This document shows, piece by piece, positions 7,480 to 14,892 of a stretch of DNA of 42,541 nt (position 1 is its first letter; each line of letters begins with the position of its first letter). Origin of the DNA: an uncultured Ruminococcus sp. (GTDB lineage: Bacteria > Bacillota > Clostridia > Lachnospirales > Lachnospiraceae); contig USFD01000019.1 of the NCBI GenBank assembly GCA_900553885.1, forward strand, positions 1 to 42,541. The letters are read 5' to 3'. The translations under genes were made by a program, and so were the position numbers. Below the pieces are notes generated by a model. That model had not been told where the DNA came from. It did no database searches and saw only the letters and a list, made by a program, of their open reading frames with translations.

Positions 7480-9156
7480 ATGTCGGAATCACATACAAAC
7501 AGAAAACAGAAAAAAGATGATTATCTCGTTCAGGGCGCTATTCTGGCTGCCGCTGCGGTGATCACCAAAGTAATAGGTGTTGTATACCGCGTGCCGCTGG
7601 CGAATATACTGGGGGATGAAGGAAATGGATTTTACGGATATGCGTATCAGGTCTATGCAATGGCGCTGATGCTTTCTTCTTACAGCCTGCCTACGGCAGT
7701 GTCCAAGCTCGTTTCCGAGAGAGTCGCTTCAGGAAGACGCAGAAATGCTTTCCGGGTGTTTATGTGTTCTCTGGTATTTGCGTTTATTGTAGGATTGATT
7801 ATTACGCTTGCCATTTTTTTCGGCGCGGGAGCGATCTCTGAACACGTGATGAAGTCTCCTCTGAGCGTATATGCGCTGAAAGTTCTGGCACCCGGGCTTT
7901 TTATTGTGGCGGTTATGGCGGTGCTGAGAGGATATTTTCAGGGACTGAATACGATGGTGCCTACCGCCATCTCACAGATTATCGAACAGCTGGTCAATGC
8001 GGTGGTCAGCATTGTGGGAGCCAGTATCCTTTTCGGGATCGGAACCCGCGCCGGCAAAAAGGCGGGGGAAGAACTGCTGGGGCCCGCATACGGCGCGGCC
8101 GGCAGTACCATCGGAACCGTTTCCGGGGCACTGGCAGGACTCCTGTTTCTTATATTTGTGGTCTGGCTGTACAAGGGCAATATCAGGAGACAGCTGAAAC
8201 GGGACCGCTCCAGGGGAAGGGAAAGCTATTCCCATATTCTGAAGGTGCTTATTTTTACCGCAGTGCCGGTTATATTAAGTACAGCGGTTTATAATATTAA
8301 CCAGATCCTTGACCTGACAATTTTTAACCATATTATGGATGCCCAGGGATATGTGGAGCAGGAATATATGGCTCTGCAGGGAATTTATACAGCAAAATAT
8401 GATACGTTGATCAATGTGCCGATGGCGATTCCATACGCCCTCAGTGCTTCTATTGTACCAAGTCTGACAGCGGTGGTAACTGCCGGGACAAGAAAACAGG
8501 TACACTACAAAATTGATCAGACAATCCGGCTGACTATGTTCCTGACCATTCCATGCGGTGTCGGCTTTATTGCGCTGGCCTCTCCGCTGATGGTGCTGCT
8601 GTATAATGATGCCAGCGCCACTCCTGCCAATCTTCTTATGCTGGGCGCTGCCGTTGTCGTCCTGTACGGCTGGTCTTCCGTATCAAATTCCGTTCTGCAT
8701 GGACTGAATCATATGTCCAGCCCGGCGAAAAATGCGGGAATCTCTCTGGTAATCCATCTGGCGGCGTTTATAGTTATGATGACTGTATTCAGAATGAACG
8801 TATACGCGCTGGTATGCAGTAATATTATATTCGCCCTGTGCATGTGTTATCTGAATCAGAGAAAGATCAGAAAAGTATGCGGATTCCGGGTAAATATTGT
8901 ACATACATTTGTAAAACCACTGATTGCGGCTCTGGTAATGGGAGTGGTGGCATATGCTGTTCATCTGGTAATGGATCTGCTGATCGGAGGCAGATATATT
9001 CCTACGGTCATAGCAATTCTGGCTGCTGTTGTGGTATATTTTGTAATTGTATTAAAAATCGGAACATTATCGGAAGATGACATCGAAGCCCTGCCTATGG
9101 GGGCAAGACTTCTCCGTCTCTGTAAACGGCTGAATCTTCTGCCGGCAGAGAGATAG
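7480..9156 (+). CDS. MATE/MurJ-like polysaccharide flippase (SpoVB/YtgP type)
   Basis: A 558-residue integral membrane protein with roughly 14 hydrophobic helices, of the oligosaccharide-flippase (MOP) superfamily. SpoVB/YtgP relatives translocate lipid-linked peptidoglycan or other wall precursors to the outer membrane face. After a basic N-terminus (NRKQKKDD) the first helix region reads ITKVIGVVYRVPLANILGD, a typical SpoVB/YtgP opening. The C-terminus is cytoplasmic and basic. A good GGAGGA site precedes the ATG, 44 nt after ybeY. Whether it acts in vegetative growth (MurJ role), spore cortex synthesis (SpoVB) or export of another polymer cannot be decided from sequence. Confidence 0.88.
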   Translation: MSESHTNRKQKKDDYLVQGAILAAAAVITKVIGVVYRVPLANILGDEGNGFYGYAYQVYAMALMLSSYSLPTAVSKLVSERVASGRRRNAFRVFMCSLVFAFIVGLIITLAIFFGAGAISEHVMKSPLSVYALKVLAPGLFIVAVMAVLRGYFQGLNTMVPTAISQIIEQLVNAVVSIVGASILFGIGTRAGKKAGEELLGPAYGAAGSTIGTVSGALAGLLFLIFVVWLYKGNIRRQLKRDRSRGRESYSHILKVLIFTAVPVILSTAVYNINQILDLTIFNHIMDAQGYVEQEYMALQGIYTAKYDTLINVPMAIPYALSASIVPSLTAVVTAGTRKQVHYKIDQTIRLTMFLTIPCGVGFIALASPLMVLLYNDASATPANLLMLGAAVVVLYGWSSVSNSVLHGLNHMSSPAKNAGISLVIHLAAFIVMMTVFRMNVYALVCSNIIFALCMCYLNQRKIRKVCGFRVNIVHTFVKPLIAALVMGVVAYAVHLVMDLLIGGRYIPTVIAILAAVVVYFVIVLKIGTLSEDDIEALPMGARLLRLCKRLNLLPAER

Positions 9157-9226
9157 ACAGAATTACATTTTTGAATAAGAAACAGAAAAAAGGCCAATAC
9201 TGTTACTAAAAAAGGAGAGGATCCTG

Positions 9227-9601
9227 ATGAAGACAAAATATGTGATTGGCCTTTTGGCTGGATTCCTGCTGATTGCAGCTCTCCTTGCGGCCGGTTATCA
9301 GATCAGTTACCGCCATGTGATGGACAGGCAGGCAGCTGCCGCGGAAGAGAAAACATCTACGGAGAGTATTACCGCAGAGGGCGAGGCGGTTCAGGAAGAA
9401 AAAGAAGAGGAAAGCGGATACTGGCTTGGCCAGCTTCAGGGATATGTAGCCGTCTATCTGAGCGACCGGACTACAATTTATGAACTGACGGATATTCTTC
9501 TGACTGATCTTCCCGAGGAAGTACAGCAGGAAATATCAGCGGGAAAATATATCGCTACGGCAGAAGAGCTGTATGCATTTCTTGAAAACTATTCGAGCTG
9601 A
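9227..9601 (+). CDS. Membrane-anchored BofC-C-terminal-domain-like protein
   Basis: A 124-residue protein with a signal-anchor helix at about residues 5-24, a charged Glu-rich linker (about 36-66) and a compact C-terminal domain beginning GYVAVYLSDRTTIYELTDI. That domain, with the LPEEVQQEI and AEELYAFLENYSS stretches, resembles the BofC C-terminal domain. In Bacillus, BofC is an intermembrane-space regulator of the SpoIVB/sigma-K checkpoint. The full BofC N-terminal domain is absent, so this would be a reduced relative facing outward. The assignment is by pattern memory and the function is inferred only. The ribosome-binding site is AAAAAGGAGAGG. Confidence 0.65.
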   Translation: MKTKYVIGLLAGFLLIAALLAAGYQISYRHVMDRQAAAAEEKTSTESITAEGEAVQEEKEEESGYWLGQLQGYVAVYLSDRTTIYELTDILLTDLPEEVQQEISAGKYIATAEELYAFLENYSS

Positions 9602-9625
9602 ATTATTGTCTGAAAGGAAACAGGT

Positions 9626-9853
9626 ATGGATAAACAGAAGATAAACAGGATTAATGAATTATACAGAAAATCAAAAGCAGAAGGGCTGACCGAGGCTGAA
9701 AAAAAAGAACAGAAAGTACTCCGGGCGGAGTATCTTGAACTGGTAAGACGAAATCTGCGCGGTCAGCTCAATAATATAGACATAGAAGAAAAAGACGGAA
9801 CAATTGTTAATCTCGGAGAAAAATACGGGAAAAAGGGAAAACTTCCGTCGTAA
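9626..9853 (+). CDS. DUF896 (YnzC-like) protein
   Basis: A 75-residue, highly charged protein of the DUF896 family. The N-terminal helical hairpin INELYRKSKAEGLTEAEKKE is diagnostic, followed by LRAEYLELVRRNLRGQL and a short tail. In Bacillus subtilis the homologue YnzC is encoded in the SOS operon yneA-yneB-ynzC. Here the gene sits between the BofC-like protein and DUF4250, about 32 kb from lexA, and I see no LexA box near it. Molecular function is unknown. The ribosome-binding site is GAAAGGAAA. Confidence 0.9.
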   Translation: MDKQKINRINELYRKSKAEGLTEAEKKEQKVLRAEYLELVRRNLRGQLNNIDIEEKDGTIVNLGEKYGKKGKLPS

Positions 9854-9905
9854 TAGCAGAATAGCTGAAAACAGAGATTTTTCAGAGAAAAAGTGAGGAG
9901 CAAAA

Positions 9906-10088
9906 ATGGAGAACAGACTTCCCGGAGACCCGGTTATACTTCTGGGTGTGGTGAATACAAAACTGAGGGATTTTTACCCTTCGCTGGATGAAATGTGCGA
10001 GGACATGCAGATCAGCAGAAGGGAACTGACAGAAAAACTGGCCTCCATCGATTATACATATGATGCGGGAAGGAACCAGTTTATATAA
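9906..10088 (+). CDS. DUF4250 family small protein
   Basis: A 60-residue soluble protein. The sequence LPGDPVILLGVVNTKLRDFYPSLDEMCEDM followed by a helix-turn-helix-like ISRRELTEKLASIDY segment matches what I know of DUF4250, a small family common in Clostridia. (The first motif is given here in two overlapping parts: LPGDPVILLGVVNTKL and RDFYPSLDEMCEDM.) The ribosome-binding site GTGAGGAGC lies 6-7 nt before the ATG. It lies directly ahead of miaB and is probably cotranscribed. The repeated Asp/Glu spacing suggests a folded domain rather than a leader peptide. Function is unknown. Confidence 0.85.
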   Translation: MENRLPGDPVILLGVVNTKLRDFYPSLDEMCEDMQISRRELTEKLASIDYTYDAGRNQFI

Positions 10089-10124
10089 ATAGGAATAAAA
10101 ATACATACTTTAAGGAAAAGAAGA

Positions 10125-11570
10125 ATGGAAAAAAGTAAAGTTAAGACAGAGGAGCTGTATTCCGCAATTCCGGCTGCGGAACCGGAAAGACAGTATTATT
10201 TTATAGAGAGAGCCAGGAAACATCTGGAAGAAATGAAAAAAGAGGCAGGAAGGCCTCTTACTTTCTGTGTCACCACATTCGGCTGTCAGATGAACGCCCG
10301 GGATTCGGAAAAACTTACCGGTATTCTGGAAAAGATCGGCTATGTGGAGGCGGAAGAGGAAGAAAAGGCGGATTTTGTGATTTATAATACATGCACGGTC
10401 CGGGAAAATGCAAATCTGAGAGTATACGGCCGGCTGGGGCAGCTGGGCAGAGCAAAGAAGAAGAATCCACATATGATGATCGCTCTGTGCGGCTGCATGA
10501 TGCAGGAACCCCAGGTGGTGGAAAAGCTGAAAAAGAGTTATCACTTTGTAGATCTGATTTTCGGAACCCACAATATCTATAAATTTGCAGAACTGCTGAA
10601 TACACGTATGGAGTCCGGACGCATGGTGATTGATATCTGGAAAGATACGGATCAGATTGTCGAAGATCTGCCGGTGGAGAGAAAATATTCCTTCAAATCC
10701 GGAGTGAATATTATGTTCGGATGCAATAACTTCTGCAGCTACTGTATTGTGCCATATGTGCGCGGCCGCGAGAGGAGCCGTGAACCAAAGGCCATTATCC
10801 GGGAAATTGAACGTCTGGTTGCAGACGGTGTCGTAGAAGTGATGCTGCTGGGACAGAATGTCAATTCCTACGGCAAGACGCTGGAGAATCCTGTGAGCTT
10901 TGCCCAGCTGCTGAAAGAAGTGGAAAAAATTGACGGGCTGAAGCGGATCCGCTTTATGACATCCCACCCGAAAGATCTGTCAGACGAACTGATACAGGTC
11001 ATGGCACAGTCTGAAAAAATATGCAGGCATCTTCACCTGCCGGTTCAGTCCGGAAGTACCCGGATCCTTCAGAAAATGAACCGCAGATATACAAAAGAAC
11101 AGTATCTTGATCTGGTCAGGAAAATACGGGAAGCTATACCGGATATTTCCCTTACAACAGACATTATCGTAGGATTTCCGGGAGAAACAGAAGAGGATTT
11201 TCAGGATACCCTGGATGTGGTGCGCAAAGTGCGGTATGACAGCGCATTTACATTTATCTATTCAAAGAGAACAGGAACTCCTGCTGCTGTTATGGAGGAT
11301 CAGGTCGATCCGGCGGTAGTGAAAGACCGGTTTGACAGACTGCTGAAAGAAGTTCAGGATATCGCCGCTCAGACCTGTGCAGTACACCAGGGAACCGTTC
11401 AGACTGTACTTGTCGAGAGTGTAAACGATCAGGATCCTTCACTTGTTACAGGAAGGCTGAGCAATAACCTTCTGGTTCATTTTCCGGGAGATGCGTCTAT
11501 GATCGGCAGCCTGGTTCCGGTCAGCCTGAAAGAATGCAGAGGCTTTTATTATCTGGGAGAGCGGGCATAA
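10125..11570 (+). CDS. miaB: tRNA-2-methylthio-N6-dimethylallyladenosine synthase MiaB
   Basis: A radical-SAM methylthiotransferase that converts i6A37 to ms2i6A37 in tRNAs reading UNN codons, acting after MiaA, which is encoded further along this block. It has 481 residues. The N-terminal UPF0004 domain supplies cluster cysteines Cys54 (FGCQMNARDSE), Cys90 (NTCTVREN) and Cys124 (LCGCMMQ). The radical-SAM motif CNNFCSYC gives Cys200, Cys204 and Cys207. A C-terminal TRAM domain occupies roughly the last 65 residues. The N-terminal extension of about 40 residues before the first domain is common in clostridial MiaB. All six cluster ligands are intact. Confidence 0.95.
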   Translation: MEKSKVKTEELYSAIPAAEPERQYYFIERARKHLEEMKKEAGRPLTFCVTTFGCQMNARDSEKLTGILEKIGYVEAEEEEKADFVIYNTCTVRENANLRVYGRLGQLGRAKKKNPHMMIALCGCMMQEPQVVEKLKKSYHFVDLIFGTHNIYKFAELLNTRMESGRMVIDIWKDTDQIVEDLPVERKYSFKSGVNIMFGCNNFCSYCIVPYVRGRERSREPKAIIREIERLVADGVVEVMLLGQNVNSYGKTLENPVSFAQLLKEVEKIDGLKRIRFMTSHPKDLSDELIQVMAQSEKICRHLHLPVQSGSTRILQKMNRRYTKEQYLDLVRKIREAIPDISLTTDIIVGFPGETEEDFQDTLDVVRKVRYDSAFTFIYSKRTGTPAAVMEDQVDPAVVKDRFDRLLKEVQDIAAQTCAVHQGTVQTVLVESVNDQDPSLVTGRLSNNLLVHFPGDASMIGSLVPVSLKECRGFYYLGERA

Positions 11571-11590
11571 ACTGCCACTAATAAATGATG

Positions 11591-11647
11591 AAAAACCGTC
11601 CAGACTATGTATAAGACGTTCAAAATACATGGAGAGGACGGTTTTTT
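11591..11647 (+). terminator. Terminator-like hairpin touching the next start codon
   Basis: AAAAACCGTCC (11591-11601) pairs with GGACGGTTTTT (11636-11646), with a sixth T at 11647, around a loop of about 34 nt. The stem plus T-run resembles an intrinsic terminator after miaB, but the long loop is unusual. The Shine-Dalgarno GGAGAGGA (11631-11638) of the following gene overlaps the loop and 3' arm, and its ATG starts at 11648, the next base after the T-run. It could be a terminator, a translational attenuator, or both. Confidence 0.5.
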
Positions 11648-12064
11648 ATGAAAAAACTCAGCGAGTATCTGTTTCTGCTTGTTACAGGCGGGACGGTTTA
11701 TTACGGATTTGAAATGATATTCCGGGGATTTTCCCACTGGACTATGTTCCTGCTGGGAGGAATCTGTCTGATCTTCTGTGCCCAGCAAGGCATATGGACC
11801 CACTGGAGAGAGCCGCTCTGGAAACAGGTGGGCCGGTGCATTATTTTTGTGACTGCCTGCGAGTTTATTACGGGAATAATTGTCAATAAGTTCCTGGGCT
11901 GGAATGTATGGGACTATACGGGACTTCCCTTTCAGCTTATGGGACAGATCTGCCTCCCTTTTATTATTATTTTTTCCGGCCTTTGCGCAGCCGGAATTGT
12001 GCTGAGCGGATATACGCTTTGCTTCATTTACGGGGAGGAACGTCCGGAATTTCATGTAATCTGA
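11648..12064 (+). CDS. CmpB-like (putative ABC transporter permease) membrane protein
   Basis: A 138-residue protein with four hydrophobic segments (about 7-24, 29-46, 58-78 and 92-115). The stretch FITGIIVNKFLGWNVWDYTG followed by PFQLMGQICLPF resembles the ABC_trans_CmpB family, in which a (T)GxxxxKxxxxxxWDY pattern precedes a Gly-x-Ile-Cys-Leu motif. These proteins are often annotated as putative ABC permeases with no experimental proof. No ATP-binding subunit is encoded nearby. The ribosome-binding site lies inside the preceding hairpin. Confidence 0.65.
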   Translation: MKKLSEYLFLLVTGGTVYYGFEMIFRGFSHWTMFLLGGICLIFCAQQGIWTHWREPLWKQVGRCIIFVTACEFITGIIVNKFLGWNVWDYTGLPFQLMGQICLPFIIIFSGLCAAGIVLSGYTLCFIYGEERPEFHVI

Positions 12065-12092
12065 AAACGGGATTTTTTCCCGGATACGGGAA

Positions 12093-12121
12093 AGCTGTCT
12101 GCTTGAAGCAGCTGTTTTTTT
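12093..12121 (+). terminator. Weak intrinsic terminator upstream of mutS
   Basis: AGCTG (12093-12097) pairs with CAGCT (12109-12113), extended by one T-G wobble, and is followed by G and seven T (12115-12121). The stem is short but the T-run is strong. A separate 7-bp hairpin (12076-12082 with 12087-12093) sits just upstream. Together they would insulate mutS from read-through. Confidence 0.5.
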
Positions 12122-12215
12122 GTGATAATCTAGTAAAGCAGACAACAGATAATGGAATATAACAGTTGGAATACTCTTCAGGCAGGAGAGAAACAATAGA
12201 AAAAGGAGTAGGAAT

Positions 12216-14867
12216 GTGGCTGAATTAACACCAATGATGAAACAATATATGGAGACAAAATCCCAGTATCAGGACTGCATTCTGTTCTATCGGTTAGGCG
12301 ATTTTTATGAAATGTTCTTTGACGACGCACTGACTGCGTCCAGGGAACTGGAAATCACTCTGACAGGGAAAAACTGCGGCCAGGAGGAACGGGCTCCCAT
12401 GTGCGGCGTCCCATATCATGCGGTAGAGGGATACCTGAATAAACTTGTGTCAAAAGGATATAAAGTGGCTATCTGCGAGCAGATGGAAGATCCGAAGCAG
12501 GCCAAGGGAATAGTAAAAAGAGAAGTCGTGCGGATTGTCACTCCCGGTACAAATGTTGATACACAGGCGCTGGATGAGACGAAAAATAATTATATTATGT
12601 GTATTGTCTATATTGCGGACCGGTACGGTATTTCAGTGGCTGACATCTCCACGGGAGAGTATCTTGTTACAGAACTTCCGGACAGCAGCCGGCTGCTGGA
12701 TGAGATCAGCAGATTTGTGCCGGCGGAAATCATCTGCAACGAAGCGTTTTACATGAGCGGCATGGATCTGGACGGCCTGAAAGACAGGTTTGGCACAACC
12801 ATCTATTCTCTGGAGTCCTGGTATTTTGACGATTCCCTTTGCAGAGAAAAACTGCTGGAACATTTTCATGTGTCAGGATTCGGGGGACTGGGACTGGAGG
12901 ATTATGACTGCGGGATTATCAGCGCAGGCGCACTTCTTCAGTACCTGCTGGAAACCCAGAAAAACTCCCTTTCCAATCTGACTCACATCACCCCTTATGT
13001 GACGGGAAAATATATGCTTCTCGACAGTGCTACGAGAAGAAATCTGGAGCTGTGTGAAACCCTGAGAGAAAAGCAGAAGAGGGGATCTCTGCTCTGGGTT
13101 CTGGATAAGACCAAAACGGCTATGGGCGCCCGGATGCTGAGAAAATATGTGGAGCAGCCGCTGATAGATAAAAAGGAGATTGTACTTCGCCTGGATGCTG
13201 TGGAAGAGCTCAAAGAACAGGCGATTTCCAGGGAGGAGATCAGGGAGTATCTGTCTCCGGTCTACGATCTGGAGCGTCTGCTTACCAAAATCACATATGG
13301 CACAGCAAATCCCCGGGATCTGACTGCGTTTAAAACTTCGCTGGAGATGCTCCCTCCTGTGCGGTATCTTCTGGAAGAAATGCAGTCCGGACTGCTCAAA
13401 GAGATTTATCAGGATATGGATTCCCTGGAGGATCTCTGTACGCTGCTTAAGAGTGCGATCCGGGATGAACCGCCCATTGCCATGAAGGAAGGAAATATTA
13501 TCCGGGACGGATACAATGAGGAGGTTGACAAGCTTAGGAGGGCAAAATCGGACGGAAAAGACTGGCTTGCGAAACTGGAAAACGAAGAGAGGGAAAAAAC
13601 CGGGATTAAAAATCTGAAGATAAAGTATAACAAGGTGTTCGGATATTACCTGGAGGTGACCAATTCCTATAAATCAATGGTACCGGATTACTATACGCGT
13701 AAACAGACGCTGGCGAATGCAGAACGCTATATTACGCCGGAGCTGAAAGAACTGGAGGATATGATTCTCGGCGCAGAAGATAAGCTGTACGCACTGGAAT
13801 ATGAGCTCTACTGCGGCGTCCGGGATCAGATCGCGTCCCAGGTGGAGCGGATCCAGCGTACGGCAAAGGCGGTGGCCAGTCTGGATACCCTTGCGTCGCT
13901 TGCCCTTGTAGCAGAGCGCAACGGATACGTCCGTCCGAATATTAATGAAAAAGGTGTCATTGATATTAAAGACGGCCGGCATCCGGTTGTGGAGCGTATG
14001 ATTCCAAACGGAACTTTTATTGCAAATGATACATATCTGGATGATAAAAAGCATCGGATTTCCATCATTACAGGGCCGAACATGGCGGGAAAATCCACTT
14101 ATATGCGTCAGACTGCCCTGATTGCGCTTATGGCGCAGATCGGTTCTTTTGTCCCTGCATCGAAGGCGGATATCGGACTGTCGGACAGGATTTTTACCAG
14201 AGTGGGTGCCTCCGACGATCTTGCCTCGGGACAGAGTACATTTATGGTGGAAATGACGGAGGTAGCCAATATTCTGCGCAACGCCACATCCAGAAGTCTG
14301 CTTATTCTGGATGAGATTGGAAGGGGAACAAGTACGTTTGACGGACTGTCCATTGCCTGGGCAGTAGTTGAATACATCAGTGACAGCCGGCTTCTGGGCG
14401 CGAAGACCTTATTTGCCACGCATTATCATGAACTGACAGAACTGGAAGGAAAGATCAGCAATGTAAATAATTACTGTATCGCTGTAAAGGAAAAAGGGGA
14501 CGATATTGTCTTCCTGAGAAAAATTGTAAAGGGCGGTGCAGATAAAAGCTACGGGATCCAGGTTGCAAAACTGGCCGGAGTTCCGGATCTGGTCATTGAG
14601 CGGGCCAAGGAAATTGTGGAAGAACTGAGCAATGAAGATATTACGGCAAAGGTCAGTGAGATAGCGGCAAAGGAGCGGACCACAAAGAAAAAGCAGAAAA
14701 CCCGCAGATATGATGAAGTGGATATTGCCCAGATGTCGCTTTTTGATACAGTTAAGGATGACGATGTTCTGGAGGAACTGAAAAATATTGATGTGGGAAA
14801 TATGACTCCCATTGATGCGCTGAATACGATATACCGTCTTCAGAATAAGCTGAAAAACAGATGGTAA
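12216..14867 (+). CDS. mutS: DNA mismatch repair protein MutS
   Basis: Recognises mismatches and small loops and recruits MutL using ATP. It has 883 residues, normal for MutS1. The N-terminal mismatch-binding domain contains FYRLGDFYEMF with the Phe-x-Glu wedge. The core and clamp domains follow. The ATPase domain has Walker A GPNMAGKST at 620-628 and Walker B with LLILDEIGRGTSTFDG, then the FATHYHELTEL loop. The C-terminus carries a helix-turn-helix region and an acidic tail (SLFDTVKDDDVLEEL) as in beta-clamp-binding MutS. The start is GTG at 12216 behind AAAAAGGAG. It lies 25 nt ahead of mutL, so the two are cotranscribed. Confidence 0.97.
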   Translation: MAELTPMMKQYMETKSQYQDCILFYRLGDFYEMFFDDALTASRELEITLTGKNCGQEERAPMCGVPYHAVEGYLNKLVSKGYKVAICEQMEDPKQAKGIVKREVVRIVTPGTNVDTQALDETKNNYIMCIVYIADRYGISVADISTGEYLVTELPDSSRLLDEISRFVPAEIICNEAFYMSGMDLDGLKDRFGTTIYSLESWYFDDSLCREKLLEHFHVSGFGGLGLEDYDCGIISAGALLQYLLETQKNSLSNLTHITPYVTGKYMLLDSATRRNLELCETLREKQKRGSLLWVLDKTKTAMGARMLRKYVEQPLIDKKEIVLRLDAVEELKEQAISREEIREYLSPVYDLERLLTKITYGTANPRDLTAFKTSLEMLPPVRYLLEEMQSGLLKEIYQDMDSLEDLCTLLKSAIRDEPPIAMKEGNIIRDGYNEEVDKLRRAKSDGKDWLAKLENEEREKTGIKNLKIKYNKVFGYYLEVTNSYKSMVPDYYTRKQTLANAERYITPELKELEDMILGAEDKLYALEYELYCGVRDQIASQVERIQRTAKAVASLDTLASLALVAERNGYVRPNINEKGVIDIKDGRHPVVERMIPNGTFIANDTYLDDKKHRISIITGPNMAGKSTYMRQTALIALMAQIGSFVPASKADIGLSDRIFTRVGASDDLASGQSTFMVEMTEVANILRNATSRSLLILDEIGRGTSTFDGLSIAWAVVEYISDSRLLGAKTLFATHYHELTELEGKISNVNNYCIAVKEKGDDIVFLRKIVKGGADKSYGIQVAKLAGVPDLVIERAKEIVEELSNEDITAKVSEIAAKERTTKKKQKTRRYDEVDIAQMSLFDTVKDDDVLEELKNIDVGNMTPIDALNTIYRLQNKLKNRW

Positions 14868-14892
14868 TTCTGAGAACAGAAAGGAGAGCGCC

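Noticed and set aside
12076..12093. TTTCCCG-GATA-CGGGAAA hairpin as the terminator after the CmpB-like gene
   Set aside because: It has no T-run directly after it. The weak stem with seven T at 12093-12121 is the better candidate.
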